This document shows, piece after piece, positions 35,741 through 43,267 of a DNA stretch of 64,000 bases (the stretch's first letter is position 1; the number at the start of each line of letters is the position of its first letter). This DNA is from JASLQO01 sp002327525 (GTDB lineage Bacteria; Pseudomonadota; Gammaproteobacteria; Pseudomonadales; Azotimanducaceae). The notes beneath the pieces are model-generated. The model saw only the letters and a list, made by a program, of their open reading frames with translations. It had not been told where the DNA came from and made no database searches. The stretch is taken from positions 124,001-188,000 of the forward strand of contig JASLQO010000002.1 in assembly GCA_030744435.1 (NCBI GenBank), given 5' to 3'. The translations under genes were made by a program, and so were the position numbers.

Positions 35741-35926
35741 ATGGATTCCAGACTACTAGAAATTCTCGTCTGCCCGGTGACCAAGGCAACACTCGTGTAC
35801 AGAAAGGAAGCCGGTGAGTTGTGGTGCAAGGCAAGTCGGTTGGCCTACCCCATACGCGACGACATCCCGGTGATGCTCGAAGAAGAGGCGCGACGGCTGA
35901 CCCTGGAAGAGTTGGAGTCGCTCTGA
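35741..35926 (+). CDS. ycaR: UPF0434/Trm112-like small protein (YcaR family)
   Basis: 61 residues matching the YcaR/Trm112 family: LLEILVCPVTKATLVY, then ELWCKASRLAYPIRDDIPVML and EEEARRLTLEEL. Usually found between lpxK and kdsB, but here it follows purA by 14 bases. The second cysteine of the usual CPxC site is Thr (CPVT), so any metal site would be incomplete. Function is unknown in bacteria. Confidence 0.88.
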   Translation: MDSRLLEILVCPVTKATLVYRKEAGELWCKASRLAYPIRDDIPVMLEEEARRLTLEELESL

Positions 35927-36005
35927 GAGGGGCATATCTGTGCAGTTTTCGTCATATGAGCCTCCTGTCCTTATTCTGTACAATGGCCGGCCGGGATCGA
36001 ATTAG

Positions 36006-36965
36006 ATGGACGCAATGAACAAGCCGGATCTGGCGGTCGTGAGCGACCTGCCGGACGTAGCCAGCCGCGAACTGATGCAGCCCCAGTTGAGCCTGGACTG
36101 GGTTGGTATGAGCAACATTCACCAGCCGTTGCTGGTCCAGGACGGGGAGCGCACCAGTCAGGTGCAGACCAAAGTGCAGGTGTATGTGGACCTGGCCGAC
36201 TGTATGGCCAAGGGCATTCACATGTCCCGGCTGTACTTGATTCTCGATGAGCATGCCGAGACGCGGGCACTGACGGCAGCCGGTCTGAAGCTGATGCTGG
36301 CCTCGCTGCTTGAGTCTCACCGGGGCCTGTCCAGCCGCGCTTTCCTGCAGTTCGAGTTCGACTACTACCTGCGCCGCCAGGCGCTGGTCAGCGAGTTTTC
36401 GGGGTGGAACAGCTACCCGGTGACCATCAAGGGCACACTCATGGACGGCGAGATGCATCTGGAACTCGGCATCGGCGTGTATTACTCATCCACCTGCCCC
36501 TGTTCCGCTGCTCTGGCCCGCCAGCTGATCCAGAACCAGTTTCAGCAGGATTTCGGCAGTCGCGGTCAGGTGAGTGTGTCGGAAGTGGAAAACTGGCTCG
36601 GCACCGAGCAGGGCATCGTCGCCACGCCGCACAGCCAGCGCAGCCTCGCACATGTACTGGTGAAGCTGGAGGACGGACTTGCCGACTTTCCCATCACCGA
36701 CCTGATCGATCGCATCGAGGACACACTGAAGACGCCGGTGCAGACGGCGGTGAAACGCGAGGACGAACAGGAGTTCGCACGTCTGAACGGCCAAAACCTG
36801 ATGTTCATCGAGGATTCCGGGCGCGAGCTCAAGGCCCTTCTTCAGGAGGACGAAAGGTTGAGGGATTTCTGGGTGCGCGTGGAACACCACGAGAGCCTGC
36901 ACGCGCACGATGCAGTGGGTATTTTCACCAAGGGTGTGGAGAAGGGATACTTGCCTATCCCTTGA
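36006..36965 (+). CDS. folE2: GTP cyclohydrolase FolE2 (type IB)
   Basis: Converts GTP to dihydroneopterin triphosphate for folate or queuosine precursors, using metals other than zinc. The 319-residue product has the FolE2 marks KVQVYVDLADCMAKGIHMSRLY, WNSYPVTIKGTLMDGEMHLELG, YSSTCPCSAALARQ (metal-ligand Cys) and HYESLHAHDA-like VEHHESLHAHDAVG. ATG 36006 or 36015 may be the start. A TACAAT (35979-35984) lies 22 bases upstream. FolE2 is often Zur-regulated, but I see no clear Zur box. Confidence 0.92.
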   Translation: MDAMNKPDLAVVSDLPDVASRELMQPQLSLDWVGMSNIHQPLLVQDGERTSQVQTKVQVYVDLADCMAKGIHMSRLYLILDEHAETRALTAAGLKLMLASLLESHRGLSSRAFLQFEFDYYLRRQALVSEFSGWNSYPVTIKGTLMDGEMHLELGIGVYYSSTCPCSAALARQLIQNQFQQDFGSRGQVSVSEVENWLGTEQGIVATPHSQRSLAHVLVKLEDGLADFPITDLIDRIEDTLKTPVQTAVKREDEQEFARLNGQNLMFIEDSGRELKALLQEDERLRDFWVRVEHHESLHAHDAVGIFTKGVEKGYLPIP

Positions 36966-36994
36966 GGGCCCTCGGGGGGTATCCGGAAGGCTCC

Positions 36995-37017
36995 GAGGAT
37001 TCTGAGGACTCTGAGGA
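36995..37017 (+). repeat. Three 9-bp repeats of a GAGGA ribosome-site-like motif
   Basis: GAGGA occurs at 36995, 37004 and 37013 within the frame GAGGATTCT-GAGGACTCT-GAGGAACAA. The last copy is nine bases before the ATG of the FabH-like gene and is the likely Shine-Dalgarno sequence. Confidence 0.75.
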
Positions 37018-37026
37018 ACAAGTTTC

Positions 37027-38154
37027 ATGAGCAGCAACGGCGTGGTCATCAGCGGAGCCGGGTTGTGGAAGCCCGAGCATACCGTCACCAACGAAGAACT
37101 CGTCGAGAGCTACAACGCCTGGGCGCAGCGTTACAACGAACAGCACGCCGAGACCATTGCAGCAGGGGAGGAGGAGGAAAAGCCGCTTTCCAGCGCCGAA
37201 TTCGTCGAAAAGGCCAGCGGCATCCGCCAGCGCTACGCGTACATCAAAGACGGTATTCTGGACGTCGAACGCATGCGCCCGCGTATTCCGGTGCGACCGG
37301 ACGAAGAGCTCTCGCATCAGGCAGAAATCGCCGTCAACGCGGCGAAGCTCGCACTGGAGGGAGCCGGGCGCATTGGTGGCGATGTCGATATGGTCATCGT
37401 CTCCTGCGCGTACACACAGCGCTCTTACCCTGCAATCGCCATCGAAGCGCAGCACGCACTCGGTATCGAGGGGTTCGGCTTCGACATGCTGGTCGCGTGC
37501 TCCGCTGCGACCTTTGCATTGCAACGCGCGGTGGACGCCATCGCTGCGGGTTCCGCGAAGTGCGTGCTGGTTATCAATCCGGAACTCACTTCACCCCAGG
37601 TCAACTACACCGACCGTGACAGCCACTTCATCTTCGGCGACGTCAGCACGGCCATCGTGCTGGAAAGGGAGGAAGACGCGAGCGCCGAGCATGTCTACAA
37701 GGTGCTTGGCAGTCGTGCGGTAACCCTCTATTCCAACAACATCCGCTCGAATTTCGGCTACGTCTCCTACGCGGATGACTCCGACCCCTACGGGACGGAC
37801 AAGCTCTTCCACCAGAACGGCCGCAAGGTGTTCAAGGAAGTCTGCCCCATGGCGGCGGAGCATCTCGCGGGCCAGATCGCCGATCTGCAGCTCGCGGTGA
37901 CGGATGTGAAGCGCTGGTGGCTGCATCAGGCTAACCTCAACATGAACCAGCTGATCACGCGTCGGCTGATCGGCCGCGACATGACACAGGAGGAAGCTCC
38001 GATCGTACTCGATGAGTACGCCAATACCGCCTCCGCGGGATCGATTATCGCGTTCTGCCTCTACAACAAGGATCTGCAGGCAGGCGACGTGGGCGTGATC
38101 TGCTCTTTCGGCGCGGGTTACTCCATTGGTTCGCTGGTGATTCAGAAGCTCTAG
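37027..38154 (+). CDS. Beta-ketoacyl-ACP synthase III-like protein (PA3286-like)
   Basis: Thiolase-fold condensing enzyme. The triad is visible: Cys158 in DMLVACSAATFALQRA, His300 in WWLHQANLNMNQLI and Asn333 in DEYANTASAGSIIAF. At 375 residues it is longer than housekeeping FabH and has an insertion (HAETIAAGEEEEKPLSSAEF) after the first strand. This matches the Pseudomonas PA3286 type, which condenses medium-chain acyl-CoA with malonyl-ACP and so shunts beta-oxidation intermediates into synthesis. Substrate specificity is inferred from resemblance only. The stop TAG lies in a hairpin at 38151-38170. Confidence 0.85.
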   Translation: MSSNGVVISGAGLWKPEHTVTNEELVESYNAWAQRYNEQHAETIAAGEEEEKPLSSAEFVEKASGIRQRYAYIKDGILDVERMRPRIPVRPDEELSHQAEIAVNAAKLALEGAGRIGGDVDMVIVSCAYTQRSYPAIAIEAQHALGIEGFGFDMLVACSAATFALQRAVDAIAAGSAKCVLVINPELTSPQVNYTDRDSHFIFGDVSTAIVLEREEDASAEHVYKVLGSRAVTLYSNNIRSNFGYVSYADDSDPYGTDKLFHQNGRKVFKEVCPMAAEHLAGQIADLQLAVTDVKRWWLHQANLNMNQLITRRLIGRDMTQEEAPIVLDEYANTASAGSIIAFCLYNKDLQAGDVGVICSFGAGYSIGSLVIQKL

Positions 38155-38170
38155 TGGGCTGCCCCACTAG
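38151..38170. other. Perfect 8-bp hairpin at the end of the FabH-like gene
   Basis: CTAGTGGG-ctgc-CCCACTAG. No T-run on either side, so intrinsic termination is doubtful. It begins inside the last codons of the upstream gene and ends 12 bases before the CDF gene. Confidence 0.6.
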
Positions 38171-38182
38171 CACGACCTACGC

Positions 38183-39118
38183 GTGGCCGGTTCTTCCAAA
38201 AAAGCGATCTATGCAGCCCTCGTCGGCAACACGCTGATCGCGGCAACCAAATTTGCCGCCGCCGCGATCAGCGGCAGCTCCGCCATGTTTTCCGAGGGCG
38301 TGCACTCGCTGGTGGACACCGGCAACCAGGTGCTGCTGCTGTACGGGCTGAAACGTGCCGAGAAACCGCCGGACGAGGAGTTTCCCTTCGGTCACGGCAA
38401 GGAAATCTACTTCTGGAGCTTCGTGGTCGCCATGCTGATCTTCGGCCTAGGTGCGACCGTGTCCATACACACCGGATGGCAGCATCTGTCGCAACCGGCG
38501 GAGATCCAGAACATCTGGCTCAACTATGCGGTGCTGGGTTTCGCGGTAGTGTTCGAGGGCGGAGCGCTTTATGTCGCATTCCGGGAGTTCAACCGTCACA
38601 AGGGCCGCGCGGGTTATCTGGAAGCGGTCAAACGCGGCAAGGATCCGAGTATTTTCGTGGTGGTTTTCGAAGACAGCGCTGCGATGCTTGGCCTGTTGGT
38701 CGCGATCGGCGGGCTGATTGCTTATCAGCTGACAGGTAATCCCGTGTTCGATGCCCTCGCGTCGATCAGCATCGGCGTGATTCTCGGTGCCACAGCCATC
38801 TGGCTTGCCTACGAGAGCAAGGGTTTGTTGATCGGTGAGGCGGCGGAGCCGGAGCTTGCGCGCGCCATGCGCAGGCTGGCGGGCTCGGGAGAAGGGGTGA
38901 AGCACGTCAACGAGCTGATCACACTGCACATGGGTCCTGCGCAGATCATCGTCGTGGTGAGTCTCGATTTCGTGAGCGGTATCGATGCGGACACGGTGGA
39001 ACGTACCGTCACCGACCTGACACGTCTCATCAAGGCGCTGGACAGTCGTGTGATGCGCGTGTTCATCGAGGCCGAAAACGAGGCCGACCATGGCTCGGAT
39101 GAGGGCTTCATCGCCTGA
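38183..39118 (+). CDS. Cation diffusion facilitator family transporter
   Basis: Predicted proton-coupled exporter of divalent metals, 311 residues. Transmembrane segments are visible at about residues 8-30, 75-100 and 113-135, and two more at about 165-215. The first metal motif is FSEGVHSLVDTGNQ (H-x-x-x-D). The second is VVFEDSAAMLGL with Glu-Asp in place of His-x-x-x-Asp, as in SLC30A9-like members. The C-terminal cytoplasmic domain (HVNELITLHMGPAQIIVVVSL) is ferredoxin-like. GTG start at 38183. Metal unknown; next to folE2, zinc or manganese traffic is a fair guess. Confidence 0.88.
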   Translation: MAGSSKKAIYAALVGNTLIAATKFAAAAISGSSAMFSEGVHSLVDTGNQVLLLYGLKRAEKPPDEEFPFGHGKEIYFWSFVVAMLIFGLGATVSIHTGWQHLSQPAEIQNIWLNYAVLGFAVVFEGGALYVAFREFNRHKGRAGYLEAVKRGKDPSIFVVVFEDSAAMLGLLVAIGGLIAYQLTGNPVFDALASISIGVILGATAIWLAYESKGLLIGEAAEPELARAMRRLAGSGEGVKHVNELITLHMGPAQIIVVVSLDFVSGIDADTVERTVTDLTRLIKALDSRVMRVFIEAENEADHGSDEGFIA

Positions 39119-39198
39119 GTACGGGTACTGGCGTCAATGAAACGACCTGGTGCATGATGTGAGTGGCGACTGCGTCACGCGGCACGGTCCATCAGCAA

Positions 39199-39495
39199 AT
39201 GGACCCGCTCGTAAAAAGGCTGAGCTCTGTGAAGATGATTGGGGTTTTCGTAGGCATAGTGCTGGCAGGCGCAACAGGTCACGTTGCGGCGGCCGAACCC
39301 TTCGTCAAGAAAAGCCTCGACGGTGCCTGCCTGCCCATGTCGCACCCCGAGTTCTACGAGACGAAGATCTACGTCCGCAAGAATACCATGCAGGAATGCG
39401 TGGCCAGCGGCGGCAAGGAAGAGCACGAACCGCCCCCGGATGAAGACGGGGAAGTTCAGGCCGCATCGAGCGGAGGGTCGGCGGTCAACGGATAG
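39199..39495 (+). CDS. Small exported protein with two-cysteine SGG motif
   Basis: About 98 residues. After a signal-like stretch (MIGVFVGIVLAGATGHVAAA) the mature part reads FVKKSLDGACLPMSHPEFYE, then TKIYVRKNTMQECVASGGKE. The spacing K-S-x-x-G-x-C ... Y-x-T ... C-x-x-S-G-G recalls a motif I know from proteins linked to HNH nuclease-type domains and small periplasmic proteins. The rest is an acidic, low-complexity tail. Starts at ATG 39199, GTG 39229 or ATG 39235 are all possible. Function unknown. Confidence 0.6.
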   Translation: MDPLVKRLSSVKMIGVFVGIVLAGATGHVAAAEPFVKKSLDGACLPMSHPEFYETKIYVRKNTMQECVASGGKEEHEPPPDEDGEVQAASSGGSAVNG

Positions 39496-39539
39496 CGTCA
39501 GCACAGCCCCTCATATAGGACTGCCAACCGGCATGACAA

Positions 39540-40487
39540 TCAGCGTATCGCGATGGGATTGATGATCATCTGCACTGCCCCTCTTACCTTGGCCTGACCG
39601 AGCACGAAGAGAAACTCGAATGCGTCGTCGCGAACCAGGGATCCCGTGTTCATGGTCTCGAAGATGTAGATGCCATTGTCCTTCAGGTAAGTGACATGAC
39701 CCTGGTACGGGCGATTCGGGTTTTCCGGCGGAACCACGTCGAGCCCCCAGGTGTCGGAACCCACCGCAACCACACCCTTACCGGCCACGTAGAGGGCCAC
39801 GGCTTCTGACTGACCGGGCTCTGTGCTCACCCAGGTATCGGGATCGCTCACGAGTTTTGCATCGGTCCAGCCGGTGTGGAAAAGCACCACGTCGCCCTCT
39901 CGGATGGGCGTGCCCTGCTTCTTCTCCACAGCTTTCACGTCTTCGACGGTGAAGGCCTGGCCACCAGCCAGATGATCCACGCCGTAGTGACCGGCCATGT
40001 CGAGCACGATACCGCGCGCGACGATCGGCGGGACGTTCTCGATGCCGAGTTTCGTGAGCCCTGTCATCTGTGCGAAATCCCGCGCATTGTTGCAGTTGTA
40101 GTACTCACCATCGTGGCCCAGATGCCCCAGACCGTCGATCTGCGGACCGATGCCGAGCCACCCTTCGAAGATGTCGTCGTTGTATGTCATTCCGGCTGAC
40201 GGCCGGGCGCTCTCCTGTTGATTGGGCTGTACTACGTAGAGGTTCAGCACTCGAGGTGCGAATGCGGGTGTGGAGCGGTCGATGGTGATGCCCAGGCTGT
40301 AGGCCTTGCCGGTTTTGATGAGTTTCGATGCCCTCAGCACCGATTCGGCGGTAATGAGGTTGGCGTTGCCGATCTGATCGTCCGGGCCCCAGCGCGAGGG
40401 CGTGCACTCCTGCGCGAATGTCGGTGATGCAGCAAGGACATAGACGAGCGTGCACAACAACACGCTGGCGCGGATGGATGGGTTCAT
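39540..40487 (-). CDS. Exported cyclase-family protein (kynurenine formamidase fold)
   Basis: 315 residues with a cleavable signal peptide (SVLLCTLVYVLAASPTFAQ) followed by a PF04199-type metal hydrolase domain. IGPQIDGLGHLGHDGEYYN carries the Asp/His ligands; GIVLDMAGHYG and EGDVVLFHTGWTD are typical blocks. The family includes kynurenine formamidase and many enzymes of unknown substrate. The export signal argues against kynurenine metabolism. It is convergent with the small exported protein upstream of it. About 289 bases up to the next frame hold nothing I recognise. Confidence 0.85.
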   Translation of the reverse strand: MNPSIRASVLLCTLVYVLAASPTFAQECTPSRWGPDDQIGNANLITAESVLRASKLIKTGKAYSLGITIDRSTPAFAPRVLNLYVVQPNQQESARPSAGMTYNDDIFEGWLGIGPQIDGLGHLGHDGEYYNCNNARDFAQMTGLTKLGIENVPPIVARGIVLDMAGHYGVDHLAGGQAFTVEDVKAVEKKQGTPIREGDVVLFHTGWTDAKLVSDPDTWVSTEPGQSEAVALYVAGKGVVAVGSDTWGLDVVPPENPNRPYQGHVTYLKDNGIYIFETMNTGSLVRDDAFEFLFVLGQAKVRGAVQMIINPIAIR

Positions 40488-40776
40488 GCTAACTCTCCCT
40501 TGAATCTTCCTTCGACAAGCGTCCCATGCCGACGCGCGGGGCTCAAGTGAAATCCGCGCTCACAGCATTTTGAGGAGTGAGCCCGCAGTTCGAGGATTGC
40601 GGCCTATTGGCGGTGGTGGGTGCAAACCGAATCAGGGATGCAGGCGACTGTAGGTATGCTGCCAGGAAGTCGTCACAGCGCCTGCGTCGCTAAAAGATCG
40701 CTACAAGACAGGGGTACGCGATGGATACTCTGCCGAATCGAACCATGCCTTGCCGGTGCGGCCCGTGTCTGCGGTC

Positions 40777-41190
40777 ATGAGTGGGCGGCTGGACCGCTAT
40801 GTGCGGCTGGCGTACGGTTTTTCATGGCTGATCTGGGCGCCGGCCATTCTCGCGAGCCGCGGCATGTTGGTGCTGCCGGAGTTTCTCTCCGGCATGCCGG
40901 GGCCGGTGGGCACGTATGGACCCCTGTTGGCGGTGTTGGCGGTGTTGGCGCTGGTAGGCCGGGAAGGTGGGTTGAGCGAGTTTTTTCGACGCGGGGTGAG
41001 CGTTGCCGTTCCGTGGTACTGCTGGCTGGCCGCGTTGCTGATGTGGCGCGTAATACCGGCTTTCGGGGTATTCTTCTACCTGCTCGTGGGTGCCTGCATC
41101 TTCGGGCTCATGAGGGAGCATGGAAAGAATGCTGAACCCTGGTCGTGTTGCTGTCTGGCACATCGCATGGGGTCAGCGTTGGAAAGATGA
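40777..41190 (+). pseudogene. CPBP-family intramembrane protease remnant
   Basis: The N-terminal half (AYGFSWLIWAPAILASRGML, GPVGTYGPLLAVLAVLALVG, LSEFFRRGVSVAVPWYCWLA) looks like the start of a CPBP/Abi membrane protease. The catalytic EExxxR and HxxxN segments are missing. The frame goes straight to one final hydrophobic stretch (AFGVFFYLLVGACIFGLMRE) and an unrelated-looking tail. I read it as an internal deletion. A genuine small membrane protein cannot be ruled out. Confidence 0.4.
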
Positions 41191-41216
41191 CACGCTAATC
41201 TCGGTGGGGTACAGGA

Positions 41217-41981
41217 CTGAAAACCGAAGATGCATGGGAAATATGGGGTCGCGAAGAGCCATACTTCGCCGTACTCACGGACGAGAAGTTCCTTTACGGC
41301 AACCTCACCGACGAGCGGCTCGATGCGTTTTTCGATACCGGTCGCGGCCATGTCAGGCGTACGCTCACCAAGATAAGCGTGCTCACCGGCAGGGAATTCT
41401 CGCCGCGAAGCGCGCTTGACTTCGGATGCGGAACGGGCCGCTTGCTGGTGGCGCTGGCCGAGGAATCCACCTCTGTCACGGGCGTGGACATCGCTAGGAG
41501 CATGCTGGCCGAAGCGCGGCGCAACTGTGACACGCGGGCGGCGGGAGCCGACGTGCGTCTCATGACCACGTCGGAGTTTCTGGCGGAAAGTGGGCGCAGC
41601 TACGACTTCATTCACTCCCACCTCGTGTTTCAGCACATCCGTAGAAGCGATGGAGAGCCTTTGCTGCGTGCACTTGCCGAGCGCCTGCAAAACGACGGCG
41701 TACTCGCAGTGAGTGTGTTGTGCGGGAATCGTCACGCCTGGCCGCGTCGGCTGGCTGCCTGGATGGAGGCGCGCTTTGCGCTGGTGCACGCCTTCGTGCG
41801 GCACGTGAAAAGAGAGCCTCACCGGATTGCAGCGATGGAGATGAACATCTACGACGTTGGACAGATTTCGGCGTCGTGGGCGAATGCCGGCGTGCGCGTT
41901 CTCGACGTTGCCACGTACGAAGAGGGTGCGTTGCGCTGGGCAACGCTGTTCGGCTGCAGGGAACGGGACGCTACCGTGTAA
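41217..41981 (+). CDS. Class I SAM-dependent methyltransferase without a canonical start
   Basis: The SAM-binding motif I is ALDFGCGTGRLLVALAE, followed by VTGVDIARSMLAEARRN, and YDFIHSHLVFQHI (motif III). Family-like sequence begins well upstream of the first GTG at 41379: EDAWEIWGREEPYFAVLTDE and LDAFFDTGRGHVRRTL. In that frame no ATG, GTG or TTG exists between the stop at 41196 and 41379, so translation would need CTG 41217 or a lost start. It may be a pseudogene. Substrate unknown. Confidence 0.6.
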   Translation: MKTEDAWEIWGREEPYFAVLTDEKFLYGNLTDERLDAFFDTGRGHVRRTLTKISVLTGREFSPRSALDFGCGTGRLLVALAEESTSVTGVDIARSMLAEARRNCDTRAAGADVRLMTTSEFLAESGRSYDFIHSHLVFQHIRRSDGEPLLRALAERLQNDGVLAVSVLCGNRHAWPRRLAAWMEARFALVHAFVRHVKREPHRIAAMEMNIYDVGQISASWANAGVRVLDVATYEEGALRWATLFGCRERDATV

Positions 41982-42045
41982 CGGCAGCATTCGCCGGTAT
42001 AGGGTAGGCCTCCGAAACCAGAGTGCGGGGGCTGCGATAAAACAC

Positions 42046-42201
42046 GTGGCGTGTGCGTTTTTGTTGTTGTCTTGTGTCGCTGGGGCTGCCGGAGAATCGG
42101 AACTGAGGCCCGGGAACCTGGCAGCGCACCCGGAGGCCGGGGACAGTTCGGATGACATGGTCCACGGGCTTGGCTCGCGCCTGCCCTGGAAAGAGGGCTG
42201 A
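42046..42201 (+). CDS. Possible small lipoprotein or secreted peptide
   Basis: A GTG-started frame of 51 codons gives a hydrophobic head ending in a lipobox-like LLLSCVAG, then a polar tail (DSSDDMVHGLGSRLPWKEG). No ribosome site stands out. It follows the methyltransferase by about 65 bases. Low support; function unknown. Confidence 0.2.
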   Translation: MACAFLLLSCVAGAAGESELRPGNLAAHPEAGDSSDDMVHGLGSRLPWKEG

Positions 42202-42254
42202 CTATTCGAAACGCCCATTCACCAAAAAGACGATCGTTAAGCTATTGGGATAGT

Positions 42255-42341
42255 TGGTGCCGAGGAGAGGACTTGAACCTCCACGGGGTTACCCCCACTA
42301 GCACCTGAAGCTAGCGTGTCTACCAATTTCACCACCTCGGC
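42255..42341 (-). tRNA. tRNA-Leu (CAG)
   Basis: The minus strand reads GCCGAGGTGGTGAAATTGG at the 5' end and ends CTCGGCACCA, with CCA encoded. The anticodon stem-loop CTAGC-TTCAGGT-GCTAG gives CAG. The long variable arm (TGGGGGTAACCCC) and TTCAAGTCC T-loop fit a class II leucine tRNA. 87 bases with CCA. Confidence 0.96.
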
Positions 42342-42545
42342 ATCGAATTGGAGCACCTGATGTGGTACCCCGACAGTGGGCGGCGCAATGTACTAAAACC
42401 CCTCTCCGGGTGTCAATTGTCTGCCCGGGACTACGTCTTGATACTGCGCGAGGCCACGGGTAACGTCACGCTCGGTGCGCGATGGTTGGTTGATCGAAAT
42501 CAGGCCTGGCCGACGGTGCCAGTGGGGAGCCAGTGGGGAAGGGAC

Positions 42546-43235
42546 ATGAAAGCATGCGGCGCGGAGTTCTTTGGGACGTTCTGGCTCGTGCTCGGCGGGT
42601 GCGGAAGTGCGGTGCTCGCGGTGGGTGTTGCGGACGTGGGCATCGCCTGGATGGGTGTCTCGATCGCCTTCGGGCTCAGCGTGCTTACCATGGCCTATGC
42701 CATCGGTCATATCTCGGGCTGCCACCTCAATCCAGCGGTATCGGTGGGCCTTTGGGTGGGCGGACGTTTCAAGGCCGGTCAGTTGTTGCCCTATATCGCC
42801 GCCCAGGTGCTCGGTGCGGTGGTGGCCGCAGGGGTGCTCTATGTCATTGCCTCGGGAGCCGAGAGTTTCGACCCCACCAACGGACTCGCCTCCAATGGCT
42901 ATGGCGAGCATTCGCCCGGGGGCTACTCAATGGGTGCGGCGTTCGTCACGGAAGTGGTGATGACCGCTATGTTCCTGTTGATCATCATGGGTGCGACGTC
43001 TGGGCGTGCGCCTCAGGGTTTCGCACCCATCGCTATCGGCCTCGGGCTCACGCTCATCCATCTCATCAGCATTCCGGTTACCAACACGTCGGTCAATCCG
43101 GCACGGTCCACGGGCGTGGCGTTGTTCGTCGGCGACTGGGCCGTGGCGCAACTGTGGTTGTTCTGGATCGCGCCGATCATGGGTGGCGCAATCGGCGCAG
43201 GGCTGTATCGTGCGCTTGGCAATGACGAGGACTGA
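42546..43235 (+). CDS. aqpZ: Aquaporin Z
   Basis: Water channel of the inner membrane, 229 residues, six transmembrane helices and two re-entrant loops. The NPA boxes are GCHLNPAVSVGLW and NTSVNPARSTGVA, the latter with the selectivity-filter Arg. EFFGTFWLVLGGCGSAVLA and LGLTLIHLISIPVTN match AqpZ rather than glycerol facilitators. GGGAAGGG lies just before ATG 42546. Confidence 0.94.
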   Translation: MKACGAEFFGTFWLVLGGCGSAVLAVGVADVGIAWMGVSIAFGLSVLTMAYAIGHISGCHLNPAVSVGLWVGGRFKAGQLLPYIAAQVLGAVVAAGVLYVIASGAESFDPTNGLASNGYGEHSPGGYSMGAAFVTEVVMTAMFLLIIMGATSGRAPQGFAPIAIGLGLTLIHLISIPVTNTSVNPARSTGVALFVGDWAVAQLWLFWIAPIMGGAIGAGLYRALGNDED

Positions 43236-43267
43236 GTGTGCCATGACCCGATTGCTGGGAGGTTGGT

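Noticed and set aside
40620..41135. 171-codon frame overlapping the CPBP-like remnant
   Set aside because: Low-complexity, Gly/Arg/Ala-rich, out of frame with the hydrophobic segments, and not family-like.
42255..42341. tRNA-Leu as an integration site for the decaying patch
   Set aside because: I found no partial repeat of the tRNA 3' end in the window and no integrase nearby.
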